The translations under genes were made by a program, and so were the position numbers. A stretch of DNA of 7,111 bases. Source: Candidatus Halomonas stercoripullorum. Lineage in GTDB: Bacteria > Pseudomonadota > Gammaproteobacteria > Pseudomonadales > Halomonadaceae. The stretch lies in assembly GCA_019114645.1 (NCBI GenBank), contig DXFC01000329.1:1-7111 (forward strand), written 5' to 3'. Below the pieces are notes generated by a model that had not been told where the DNA came from, made no database searches, and saw only the letters and a program-made list of their open reading frames with translations. Below are positions 1-6,267 of the stretch, piece after piece (the first letter of the stretch is position 1; each line of letters starts with the position of its first letter).

Positions 1-1
1 G

Positions 2-142
2 AACTACGTGACCAATGATATTGATGCCGACTATCTGACGGCATTGGAAGTGTCGCGTAGCGACGCCGCCAAGCAGAAGCATAATGCCGGAGTGCATGCG
101 CTGGTGGGCATGCACAATCAAGACGATGACATTGATGACTGA
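2..142 (+). CDS. purF: Amidophosphoribosyltransferase, C-terminal end only (partial at 5' side)
   Basis: An open frame enters from the left edge and stops with TGA at 140-142, giving 46 residues that begin NYVTNDIDADYLTALEVSR. PurF proteins end in a similar way, with a (V)T.D....YL..L. pattern followed by a variable charged tail; here the tail is acidic (HNQDDDIDD). PurF makes 5-phosphoribosylamine from PRPP and glutamine, the first committed step of purine synthesis in the cytoplasm. The catalytic N-terminal Ntn amidotransferase and phosphoribosyltransferase domains lie outside the window. The assignment leans on the following metZ gene, because purF-metZ adjacency is known from Pseudomonas and relatives. 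The stop overlaps the likely metZ start by a few bases in another frame. Similarity over so short a tail is limited, so context carries much of the call. Confidence 0.75.
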   Translation, partial: NYVTNDIDADYLTALEVSRSDAAKQKHNAGVHALVGMHNQDDDIDD

Positions 143-1349
143 GACCACCATGCAGGATGAGATGACACCCGGTAAGGGGTGGGCGCTGGAAACGTTGGCA
201 ATACGTGCCGGCCATAACCGGACTCACGAGCAAGAGCATGCTGAGCCAATCTTTCCGACGTCCAGTTTCGTATATGCTAGTGCTGCAGAGGCGGCGCGCA
301 AGTTTAGCGGTGAAGAGCCAGGCAACGTTTACTCACGTTTCACCAACCCGACAGTGGCCACCTTTGAGCAGCGCTTGGCGGCCTTGGAGAATGGTGAGCG
401 TTGTGTAGCAACCAGTTCCGGCATGGCGGCAATTCTCTCAACGGTGCTGGCGCTGTTGCAGTCAGGGGATGAAATCGTCGCTTCGCGTTCGCTGTTTGGC
501 TCCACCGTAAGTCTATTTGACAAGTATTTCGCCAAACTCGGCATTACGACACATTATGTCGAGCTGGCCGATCTGGCGGCGTGGGAGGCAGCGATCACTC
601 CCCGGACGCGGCTGCTGTTTGCCGAGACGCCCTCCAATCCGCTTGCCGAACTGGTCGATATTGCGGCGCTGGCCGAGATAGCTCATCGCCACGATGCGCT
701 GCTGGCCATCGACAACTGTTTCTTGACGCCGGCACTACAGAAGCCGCTGACGTTGGGGGCGGATCTGGTGATTCACTCCGCCACCAAGTATCTGGATGGA
801 CAGGGGCGTGCAGTAGGCGGTGCCGTCGTGGGACGTCGCCAGGAGCTTGACGAGGTGTTTGGCGTGGTGCGCACCTGCGGACCTTGTCTCAGCCCGTTCA
901 ACGCCTGGATTTTCACTAAGGGACTAGAGACGCTTGACCTGCGCATGCGGGCCCACTGCGCCAATGCCCAGGCGCTGGCGGAGTGGCTGCAGGCACATCC
1001 GGCGGTAGCGCGGGTGCACTACAGCGGGTTACGTGAACACCCACAGCATGAACTTGCGTCGCGTCAGCAAAGCGGTTTCGGTGCAGTACTGAGTTTCGAG
1101 GTGCAGGGCGAGCGCGAGGCGGCCTGGTCGGTTATTGACGCGACCCGGATGCTCTCTATTACCGGCAACCTGGGCGACGTCAAGAGTACGATCACACATC
1201 CTGCGAGTACGACCCACGCACGCTTGTCGCCACAACAGAAAGCGGCGGCGGGTATCAGCGAGAGCTTGATTCGTGTGGCGGTGGGGCTTGAAGCGATTGA
1301 GGATATCCGTTCCGACCTGGCCCGGGGGCTTGATGCGCTGAGCAATTGA
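135..1349 (+). CDS. metZ: O-succinylhomoserine sulfhydrylase (MetZ), PLP-dependent trans-sulfuration family
   Basis: This cytoplasmic enzyme forms homocysteine from O-succinylhomoserine and sulfide, a direct sulfhydrylation route to methionine. The 404-residue product matches the usual length of about 400 for MetZ. Landmarks from the 135 start: the YSRFTNPT motif at about 66-73, which takes part in cofactor phosphate binding; the glycine-rich SSGMAAI at about 94-100; AIDNCF with the ring-nitrogen Asp at about 193; SATKY with the PLP-binding Lys at about 218; and LIRVAVGLE near 379-387 with the substrate-carboxylate Arg. The fit to Pseudomonas aeruginosa MetZ, as I recall it, extends over the full length. 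The frame is open back to 84, but starts at 84 or 96 would lie deep inside purF. ATG 135 overlaps the purF stop and gives the family length. ATG 150 and ATG 162 (AGGA at 154-157) are alternatives. Cystathionine gamma-synthase or beta-lyase are relatives, but MetZ-specific runs such as RQQSGFGAV favour MetZ. Likely cotranscribed with purF. Confidence 0.92.
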   Translation: MTETTMQDEMTPGKGWALETLAIRAGHNRTHEQEHAEPIFPTSSFVYASAAEAARKFSGEEPGNVYSRFTNPTVATFEQRLAALENGERCVATSSGMAAILSTVLALLQSGDEIVASRSLFGSTVSLFDKYFAKLGITTHYVELADLAAWEAAITPRTRLLFAETPSNPLAELVDIAALAEIAHRHDALLAIDNCFLTPALQKPLTLGADLVIHSATKYLDGQGRAVGGAVVGRRQELDEVFGVVRTCGPCLSPFNAWIFTKGLETLDLRMRAHCANAQALAEWLQAHPAVARVHYSGLREHPQHELASRQQSGFGAVLSFEVQGEREAAWSVIDATRMLSITGNLGDVKSTITHPASTTHARLSPQQKAAAGISESLIRVAVGLEAIEDIRSDLARGLDALSN

Positions 1350-1456
1350 TTGGCAGCAATTTTTACGAATGCTGTGTTCGGCTTTATTCAGCGTGTCTAC
1401 CGCATGTCTGGGTTATGCTAGCCTTCGTTATCAACGCTGTGAAGGAGAGTAATCCG
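1350..1456 (+). promoter_or_regulatory. Intergenic gap before cytochrome b561 gene, with a weak -10-like element
   Basis: The 107 bp after metZ hold no gene. TATGCT at 1414-1419 resembles a -10 element and would place a transcript start near 1426, about 30 bases before the ATG at 1457, but I see no good -35 at 16-18 bp. A short ATTG-GCAG-CAAT hairpin at 1349-1360 is followed by TTTTT and could be a very weak metZ terminator. Whether the b561/YceI pair has its own promoter or is read from purF-metZ is not settled by the sequence. Confidence 0.25.
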
Positions 1457-2011
1457 ATGTGGCGCAACACCCGTTCAGGCTGGGGGCTGGTCAGTATTCT
1501 TTTCCACTGGCTCAGTGCTGTGGTGATAGTGGGTTTGTTCCTCCTTGGCTGGTGGATGGTCGACCTGGGCTATTTTGACCCTTGGTACAACCGTGCGCCC
1601 TGGTGGCACCGCTCCATTGGCATGCTGCTGCTGTTTGCTATTCTGTTGCGCATGCTCTGGCGGCTGGTTCAGCCAACCCCCGCAGCGCAGGGTAGCCGTT
1701 GGGAAAAACTGGCTGCGCATGCAGGGCATCTTGGCCTCTATGTGCTGATGCTGGTGGTAATGGTCAGTGGCTACTTGATCTCGACTGCGCGTGGTCGCGG
1801 CGTCAATGTCTTCGACTGGTTCGAAGTTCCCGCACTGATCAGTCATCTGCCCAACCAGGCCAGTATTGCCGGTGAGATTCACTGGTATAGTGCCCTGGCT
1901 CTGATGATACTGGCAGCGGGCCATGCGCTGGCCGCCCTGAAACACCACTTCGTTGATCGCCACGATACCCTCGTGCGCATACTCAATCCGGCGCGTTCGC
2001 GTCGCCGTTGA
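1457..2011 (+). CDS. Cytochrome b561-family diheme membrane protein (CybB/YceJ-like)
   Basis: This is a 184-residue integral membrane protein of the bacterial b561 family, which carries two b hemes between four transmembrane helices and passes electrons between ubiquinol and a periplasmic or membrane acceptor. Predicted helices are near 11-33, 52-70, 90-108 and 140-163. Candidate heme ligands match the E. coli CybB pattern: His17 (FHWL), His51 (WWHRS), His142 (IHWYS) and His156 (GHALAAL); a pair near 88-91 (HAGHLG) is also conserved in the family. The C-terminus is basic (SRRR), as expected for the cytoplasmic side. The start is chosen at 1457 because AAGGAG at 1442-1447 sits 9 bases upstream; the frame is open back to 1346, but that stretch is intergenic and unlike the family. 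The neighbour 43 bp downstream encodes YceI, the same order as yceJ-yceI in E. coli, so a shared transcript and a linked role in quinone redox are likely. The physiological acceptor is unknown. Confidence 0.9.
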   Translation: MWRNTRSGWGLVSILFHWLSAVVIVGLFLLGWWMVDLGYFDPWYNRAPWWHRSIGMLLLFAILLRMLWRLVQPTPAAQGSRWEKLAAHAGHLGLYVLMLVVMVSGYLISTARGRGVNVFDWFEVPALISHLPNQASIAGEIHWYSALALMILAAGHALAALKHHFVDRHDTLVRILNPARSRRR

Positions 2012-2021
2012 ATGCCAGTCC

Positions 2022-2034
2022 GCGCCTTTGGCGC
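2022..2034 (+). other. Small GC hairpin between the cytochrome b561 and yceI genes
   Basis: GCGCC and GGCGC pair over 5 bp with a TTT loop in the 43-bp gap. No T-run follows, so it is not a standard terminator. It could affect mRNA stability or the relative output of the two genes, but it may be chance in GC-rich DNA. Confidence 0.3.
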
Positions 2035-2054
2035 ACTACCTTCAGGAGAAAAAC

Positions 2055-2654
2055 ATGTTCATGAAGAACACTTTCAAGAAAGCTGCACTCGCCACTGCTG
2101 TTGGCGCCATGTCACTGGGTGTCGTTAGTCAGGTCGTGGCCGATGACTACGTGGTGGACACTGAAGGGCAGCACGCTTTTGTCCAGTTCAATATCAGTCA
2201 CCTTGGCTTTTCACAGCTGCTGGGCAACTTCGAAACTTTTGCTGGCAGCTTCCACTACGATCCGGAGAACCTTGAAGCTTCCAGCGTGGAAATGGAAGTG
2301 CAGGTAAACAGCCTCAACAGTAACCATGCCGAGCGTGATCGTCATATCTTGAGTGATGATTTCCTCGCTGCTGACGAGCATCCCACTGCCACTTTTGTAT
2401 CTACCAGCTTTGAGCCGAGCGGTGAAAATGAAGGCGTGTTGATCGGTGACCTGACGCTGAAGGGCGAAACCCGCGAGATCGAGATGCCGGTGACGCTGAT
2501 CGGCCACGGTGAAGACCCATGGGGTAACTATCGTGCTGGCTTCGAAGGTTCCACCACGCTGGTGCTGGAGGACTTCGGTATCGACCTGAGCGCCTTTCCC
2601 GAGGTGATGCACGAGCTGGAACTCTACGTCACGCTTGAAGGTGTTCGTCAGTAA
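2055..2654 (+). CDS. yceI: YceI-family periplasmic polyisoprenoid/quinone-binding protein
   Basis: The product has 199 residues and is exported: a basic N-terminus (MKNTFKK), a hydrophobic stretch, and a signal peptidase I site after VVA at about residue 29. The mature part follows E. coli YceI closely: DYVVDTEGQHAF at the start, FNISHLGFSQL, the hallmark NHAERDRHI.S.DFL near 96-110, P.ATF.ST, GDLTLKG.T, the LIG.G.DPWGNYRAGFE region, and LEGVRQ at the end. YceI proteins form a lipocalin-like beta barrel that binds a long isoprenoid chain such as ubiquinone or polyprenyl phosphate; in E. coli the protein is periplasmic and induced by high pH and osmotic stress. AGGAG at 2044-2048 lies 6 bases before ATG 2055, which favours it over ATG 2061; the frame open back to 1953 runs inside the cytochrome gene. 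It is second in a unit with the b561 gene and is followed by a strong terminator. The protein is acidic, fitting a salt-adapted host. The exact ligand is not deducible. Confidence 0.93.
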   Translation: MFMKNTFKKAALATAVGAMSLGVVSQVVADDYVVDTEGQHAFVQFNISHLGFSQLLGNFETFAGSFHYDPENLEASSVEMEVQVNSLNSNHAERDRHILSDDFLAADEHPTATFVSTSFEPSGENEGVLIGDLTLKGETREIEMPVTLIGHGEDPWGNYRAGFEGSTTLVLEDFGIDLSAFPEVMHELELYVTLEGVRQ

Positions 2655-2678
2655 TATTTGACGCAACACTGGTTTGTC

Positions 2679-2713
2679 ACACCCTCGGTAACTGCCGGGG
2701 GTGTTTTGTTATT
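2679..2713 (+). terminator. Rho-independent terminator after yceI
   Basis: ACACCCTCGG at 2679-2688 pairs with CCGGGGGTGT at 2695-2704 as a 10-bp stem (one G-T pair) around a 6-base loop, followed by TTTTGTTATT. It starts 24 bases after the yceI stop and ends only about 20 bases before the GTG start of the MATE gene. Confidence 0.88.
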
Positions 2714-2733
2714 GATGCCACATAGGGTTGCTT

Positions 2734-4083
2734 GTGACAAATCGTGGTTTGTCTCCCTCGCTGGGGGTCATTTTCTGGCGTCAGACCTGGCCCATGGCCA
2801 TTGGCGCGCTGGCGCTGCTGAGCTTCCAGCTGGTAGACAGTGCCTTTGTTGCGCGCTTGGGCACTGCTCCCCTAGCGGCGCAATCATTCACCTTTCCGCT
2901 AAGCTTTCTTATCATCGGCGTACAGGTGGGGCTGGGTATCGCTATTGCCGCGCAGATTTCACGCGCTCTTGGAGCGGGTGAAACAGCCAGGGTGCGGCGC
3001 CTCGGCTCGCTGGTGCTGCTGGCAGGGGGAGTCTGTATTGCGCTGTTGGTGGTCCTGTTGTGGTGGGCGCAAGAGGCGATTTTCATCCGCCTGGGAGCGG
3101 ATGCAGCAACCCGGGTACTGATTCGTGATTACTGGGCACCCCAGTTGTTGGCCGGCTGGCTGGGTGCCATGTTCTACTTTTTCAACAGTCTGTTTCGCGC
3201 CCATGGCAATACGCGTCTGCCCGGCATGATGATGGCGCTCATGAGTCTGGTCAATCTGGCCCTCGATCCGTTGCTGATCTTTGGCCTCGGTCCCTGGTCA
3301 GGGCTCGGGCTCCCGGGGGCCGCCTGGGCTTCGGTGATCGCTTTTTCCGGTGGCCTGCTGTTTCTCGTCAATCAGCTGCGTGGGCGTGACTGGCTTGCCA
3401 GGCATGGGCTAGGAGAGGAGTTGGCAGCGTCAGCCCGGCCTTTCTTCGGTATCGCGGGTCCCGCGATGGTCAGCCAGCTGATGCCACCATTGGCGGCGAT
3501 GTTGGCGATTATAGTGGTTGCCGGACTCGGAGAGTCGGCAGTGGCCGCTTGGGGCTTGGCCAGCCGGCTCGAAACGCTGGCACTGGTATTGGTACTGGCC
3601 ATGACGATGTCGCTGCCACCTTGGCTTGGGCGTTGCTACGGCGCTGGCGACTGGCAGCAGGTCAGGCGATTGATGCGTCTGGCGCTGCGCGTGGTCATGA
3701 TCTGGCAGCTCGGTCTGGGGGTGATGCTGGCAGTGCTGGCACCGGGCCTGGCGCAACTGCTGACAGGTAGTCCTGATGTTCAGGCAGAGCTGACACTGTT
3801 GATCCGCTTTCTGCCGCCCAGCTATACCGCTCTGGGGGTTTGCATGTTGGTGATTTCCGCCGGCAATGCGCTGGGGTTACCGTTGCGGGCCATGCTGATG
3901 TCGGCAGTACGGCTATTTGTGTGTTACTTACCGTGTCTTTGGTTAGGTGCTGTGTGGGGCGGCTTAGCGGGCCTGGCAGTTGGCGCCGCTATCGGTAACG
4001 TGCTGGCGGGTCTGCTGGCCTGGCAATTGATACGGCTTGTGCTGACAAGGCGTACATCCCGGAGCACGGCAAAATCAGGTTGA
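2734..4083 (+). CDS. MATE-family multidrug/cation antiporter (NorM/DinF type)
   Basis: This 449-residue inner-membrane protein is almost wholly hydrophobic and fits the 12-helix MATE fold, two related six-helix bundles that export cationic drugs in exchange for Na+ or H+. Family signs in the first bundle: the opening WRQTWPMAIGAL and LVDSAFVARLGTAPLAA (Asp35 lies where NorM proteins have a conserved helix-1 Asp), GLGIAIAAQISRALGAGE, the NSLFRAHGNTRLPGMM stretch at about 151-166, and NLALDPLLIFGLGPW near 174-188. The second bundle begins near 230 (RPFFGIAGPAMVSQLM) and contains the paired GLASRLETLAL. The end is basic and cytoplasmic. GTG 2734 is preferred: GGG at 2725-2727 lies 6 bases upstream, while TTG 2728 has no spacing to any ribosome site. 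The gene follows the yceI terminator closely, so its promoter is unclear. Substrate and coupling ion cannot be read from the sequence; a lipid or metabolite flippase is a remoter possibility. Confidence 0.9.
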   Translation: MTNRGLSPSLGVIFWRQTWPMAIGALALLSFQLVDSAFVARLGTAPLAAQSFTFPLSFLIIGVQVGLGIAIAAQISRALGAGETARVRRLGSLVLLAGGVCIALLVVLLWWAQEAIFIRLGADAATRVLIRDYWAPQLLAGWLGAMFYFFNSLFRAHGNTRLPGMMMALMSLVNLALDPLLIFGLGPWSGLGLPGAAWASVIAFSGGLLFLVNQLRGRDWLARHGLGEELAASARPFFGIAGPAMVSQLMPPLAAMLAIIVVAGLGESAVAAWGLASRLETLALVLVLAMTMSLPPWLGRCYGAGDWQQVRRLMRLALRVVMIWQLGLGVMLAVLAPGLAQLLTGSPDVQAELTLLIRFLPPSYTALGVCMLVISAGNALGLPLRAMLMSAVRLFVCYLPCLWLGAVWGGLAGLAVGAAIGNVLAGLLAWQLIRLVLTRRTSRSTAKSG

Positions 4084-4094
4084 AAACGAACCTG
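4076..4094 (+). other. Short hairpin across the MATE stop codon
   Basis: CAGGTT at 4076-4081 and AACCTG at 4089-4094 pair perfectly around a 7-base loop that contains the stop codon. No T-run follows, so a terminator is doubtful; it could slow 3' decay or be chance. Confidence 0.3.
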
Positions 4095-4124
4095 TTGGAC
4101 GAAAAACTGTCAAGGTAGGAGCGC

Positions 4125-4148
4125 CATGGTTCGATTGATCGAGCCATG
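4125..4148. repeat. Near-perfect palindrome in the leader of the Spy-like gene
   Basis: Two 11-base arms (4125-4135 and 4138-4148, outer sequence CATGG...CCATG) are inverted copies apart from one G-T type mismatch, separated by TG. It ends 26 bases before the ATG of the next gene. With no T-run behind it, it is more like an operator for a dimeric regulator, or an mRNA hairpin in the 5' leader, than a terminator. The stretch around it (4084-4174) otherwise has only a poor -10-like AATACT at 4150-4155 with no matching -35. Confidence 0.5.
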
Positions 4149-4287
4149 TAATACTCTATGGACTGGGGTTAACCATGCAGCTCAGCAAATTTTTAATCAC
4201 GCTTACACTCACTCTGGGCATTGTCGGGGCAGCAACTGCGCAGCAAATGCCGCCGCCATCTCAGGGCGACCCGATAGAGCAGCTTGA
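4126..4287 (+). CDS. Possible 53-codon leader ORF overlapping the Spy-like gene (speculative)
   Basis: AGGAG at 4117-4121, a better Shine-Dalgarno sequence than that of the following gene, stands 4 bases before ATG 4126. The frame runs to TGA 4285-4287 and overlaps the first 37 codons of the Spy-like gene in another frame. The peptide begins MVRLIEPCNTLWTG, has no recognisable domain and no clear signal or membrane segment. The start codon lies in the left arm of the palindrome. It may be a regulatory upstream ORF or only a chance Shine-Dalgarno match; the downstream half is clearly a shadow of the real gene, so a functional peptide is unlikely. Confidence 0.15.
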   Translation: MVRLIEPCNTLWTGVNHAAQQIFNHAYTHSGHCRGSNCAANAAAISGRPDRAA

Positions 4288-4633
4288 TCAATTGCTTGAC
4301 CTGGAGGAGAGTCAGCAGCAGGAGATCCGTCGCTTGATGGAGACGGCGGAACGCGAATTGGCGCCCAAGGAGCAGGAAGCGCAGACATTGCAGGCCAATC
4401 TGGCCGAGCAGGTGGGGCCTGATGTCGATGAGAGTGCTGTACGTCGGGATGCTACCCGGCTGGGTGAGCTGACAGGCGATATCACAGCCGAAACGATCCT
4501 GTTACAGTCGCGTATCGAAGCGGTGTTTACCGACGATCAACGCCAACGCCTGGATGACGCCATAGCGCAGCAGCAACAGCAGATGCGGGATCTGCAGAAC
4601 CAGTTACCACAACAAGGACAGCCTGCCCGGTAA
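4175..4633 (+). CDS. Small periplasmic Spy/CpxP-like protein (LTxxQ-motif type)
   Basis: The 152-residue product has a clear signal peptide (MQLSKFLITL..., cleavage after ATA at about residue 22). The mature part looks wholly helical, rich in Glu and Gln, with two LTxxQ-like motifs: LDLEESQQQEI near 41-51 and VFTDDQRQRLD near 117-127, each followed by a charged helix. Paired motifs of this kind mark the Spy/CpxP/CnrX superfamily of periplasmic chaperones and stress or metal sensors. The central region 60-116 is predicted coiled or helical, and the end is a Gln-rich tail. There are no His or Cys residues in the mature chain and few Met, so metal sensing as in CnrX/ZraP is not supported; a Spy-like chaperone role is a guess. 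TGGGG at 4164-4168 is a modest ribosome site 6 bases from the ATG. The gene lies 91 bp after the MATE gene and ends at a bidirectional terminator. In enterobacteria such genes answer to CpxR or BaeR; no CpxR box was seen here. Confidence 0.72.
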   Translation: MQLSKFLITLTLTLGIVGAATAQQMPPPSQGDPIEQLDQLLDLEESQQQEIRRLMETAERELAPKEQEAQTLQANLAEQVGPDVDESAVRRDATRLGELTGDITAETILLQSRIEAVFTDDQRQRLDDAIAQQQQQMRDLQNQLPQQGQPAR

Positions 4634-4680
4634 GCCGAGCGGCAGCGGTAGCCGCTTGCCTACCGTTCAGCATTGTTCCA

Positions 4681-4717
4681 ATAAAAGAGGCCCTGTCCAC
4701 AGACAGGGCCTCTTTGT
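4681..4717. terminator. Bidirectional intrinsic terminator between convergent genes
   Basis: A 14-bp perfect stem pairs 4684-4697 (AAAGAGGCCCTGTC) with 4702-4715 around a CACA loop. Read rightward, the stem ends in TCTTTGTC, a moderate T-run that ends transcripts of the Spy-like gene. Read leftward, it ends in TTTTATTGG and ends the permease transcript; its first stem base lies one base beyond the permease stop codon (4717-4719). Confidence 0.92.
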
Positions 4718-6267
4718 CATGCCTGGTCAGGCTCGGTGGGTGAAGCAGGAGGTACCGAGGCAGGGCGTACGGCAGCTGGGTGGGCCATAGCTTGCTCTTT
4801 TTCCTGCCAGGAAAAATAGAGGAACAGTGCGCCCATTACCAAATAGCCGAGGGTGAAGTCCCAGGCGGCATTAAAGGCCAGCTCCGGAGCATGCATCAGG
4901 CCAACGAAGGAGAAAGCGGCCGCTACTCCGGCAAACACCGCAGCACGACGGAATTGGTGGTCAATCACCGATACCGTCATGGCACCTACGAAAATGGCCA
5001 TGAACATGGCGCCTTGGCCCATGGCAACAATGCCACCGGAGATATCGGCAACCACTTCACCGGCACCGCGATTGAAGCGTGTCATCACGTAGTTGGCAAA
5101 GTAGGGCAGCATGGCCAGTGCCACGGCGGGATAGTAACGGGTGTCATTGGACTGGAAAGCGGTGGCAATCATCGACATGCCAACAAACACCAGAATGGGT
5201 GCCACTACTGAAACCGGAATGATGGCCGCCAGGGCTGCGATGAGACCGAACATGGTGGCGAAGCCATAAACCACACCGTTGAGAATGCTATAGCCGCGTC
5301 CGGCACCCATCCACTTGGCGCCCACGGTAGCGATATACACCGTAGTGGGGAAAACACCGCCAAACAGGGAACCGATCATGGTGCCGACCCCATCGACCGC
5401 CTGGCATTCGCGTACATCGTATTTGTCGCCAGCCGCTTCCATGGCTTCCACGTTGTTCATGGTTTCAATGGCGTTGTACAGTGTAATCGGCAATACCACG
5501 GTGAGAATGGCTAGCATGCCGGTTAACAGAAGCCCAAGACCTTCGAACCAGGCCAGGCTGGGCAGTAGTGGATAGAAACCCAGGTGAGTGAAAGCGTCAC
5601 TGAAGCGTTCACCGCCAGCATCGCCTATCAAATAGGCCATGGCGGTGCCGATGACGATGGCAAACAGTGATGTCGGCAGGCGGAATGGCATGCTGACCCG
5701 TGCCACCAGACCAACGATAATGATCGCCAGTACCAATAAGCCAATAACCGGCATCTCCAGTGTCTTGAACAACATTTCACCGGCAATGAAAGTAAGGGCA
5801 ACACCTGCAACGGCGCCTAGCATGGCGGCGCGGGGCAGGTGGTACTGTGCCCAGCGGCCAATCAGGCTGACAGCTGCCGAAATGGCACCGCTGATGAAGC
5901 AGGCGGCCACTGATACTTTCCAAGCCATCTCGGCATCGCCGGTCAGCTGCTTGACAGGTAACAGGACACCAAAAAGGAACACGAACATGACGGGCGTCGA
6001 AATACCGTAGGAGAGCGCCGTTACGTCGGCCCGGTTCTCCTTGCGCGCCAGGCGGGCAGCCGACCAGGCGTAATAGAAATTGCCTGCCATGACGGCAACC
6101 GCCGCCCCGGGCAGGACTTGGCCGAAAACGATGGAAGCGGGAAAGCCCATGCTGAGCATGGAGATGGCGATGATGACGAAGTTGGCGATGTTGTTCTGGA
6201 ACAGGGCGAAGAAGGCATCAGTATCCTCCTTCTTGTACCAGGTGTAGTGGACCGGGGTAGTAGCCAT
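4717..6267 (-). CDS. NCS2-family nucleobase permease (xanthine/uracil permease superfamily)
   Basis: The 516-residue product is a polytopic inner-membrane transporter. NCS2 members have 14 segments arranged as two inverted repeats and import purines, pyrimidines or, in some branches, other solutes with H+. Visible signs: an N-terminal NNIANFVIIAISMLSMGFP segment at about 25-43; TALSYGISTPVMF near 83-95, in the position of the broken strand-helix of transmembrane segment 3; YNAIETMNNVEAMEAAG near 264-280 with acidic residues where the family keeps its substrate-binding Glu in segment 8; and the signature GTMIGSLFGGVFPTTVYIATVGAKWMGA in pieces over 295-322, matching the GLFGG..P.T.Y pattern of segment 10. 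The tail after about 490 is Pro/Ala-rich and cytoplasmic. Start 6267 is chosen because AGAGG (6278-6274 on this strand) lies 6 bases upstream; the frame is open to 6363 (TTG), but that stretch holds the putative operator and is not family-like. The substrate is not decidable from sequence; the TALSYGISTP subgroup is poorly characterised to my knowledge. It lies downstream of the aminotransferase gene with a 182-bp gap, so a separate transcript is likely. Confidence 0.88.
   Translation of the reverse strand: MATTPVHYTWYKKEDTDAFFALFQNNIANFVIIAISMLSMGFPASIVFGQVLPGAAVAVMAGNFYYAWSAARLARKENRADVTALSYGISTPVMFVFLFGVLLPVKQLTGDAEMAWKVSVAACFISGAISAAVSLIGRWAQYHLPRAAMLGAVAGVALTFIAGEMLFKTLEMPVIGLLVLAIIIVGLVARVSMPFRLPTSLFAIVIGTAMAYLIGDAGGERFSDAFTHLGFYPLLPSLAWFEGLGLLLTGMLAILTVVLPITLYNAIETMNNVEAMEAAGDKYDVRECQAVDGVGTMIGSLFGGVFPTTVYIATVGAKWMGAGRGYSILNGVVYGFATMFGLIAALAAIIPVSVVAPILVFVGMSMIATAFQSNDTRYYPAVALAMLPYFANYVMTRFNRGAGEVVADISGGIVAMGQGAMFMAIFVGAMTVSVIDHQFRRAAVFAGVAAAFSFVGLMHAPELAFNAAWDFTLGYLVMGALFLYFSWQEKEQAMAHPAAVRPASVPPASPTEPDQA

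Noticed and set aside
1349..1365. ATTG-GCAG-CAAT hairpin with TTTTT after metZ as a terminator
   Set aside because: A 4-bp AT-rich stem is too weak to call; kept only as a remark in the intergenic entry.
1475..1963. Open frame of 162 codons on the - strand opposite the cytochrome gene
   Set aside because: It lies wholly inside the well-supported b561 gene, is full of His/Gln/Pro, has no family pattern and no ribosome site.
2211..2669. Open frame of 152 codons on the - strand opposite yceI
   Set aside because: It mirrors the coding pattern of yceI, which has a signal peptide and clear family motifs; no independent support.
4638..4665. Hairpins AGCGGC/GCCGCT and CGGTA/TACCG after the Spy-like stop
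   Set aside because: Short, mutually exclusive and without a T-run; the 14-bp hairpin downstream is the evident terminator.
4780..5211. Open frame of 143 codons on the + strand inside the permease gene
   Set aside because: His/Gly-rich antisense shadow of hydrophobic codons; the permease frame explains the region fully.
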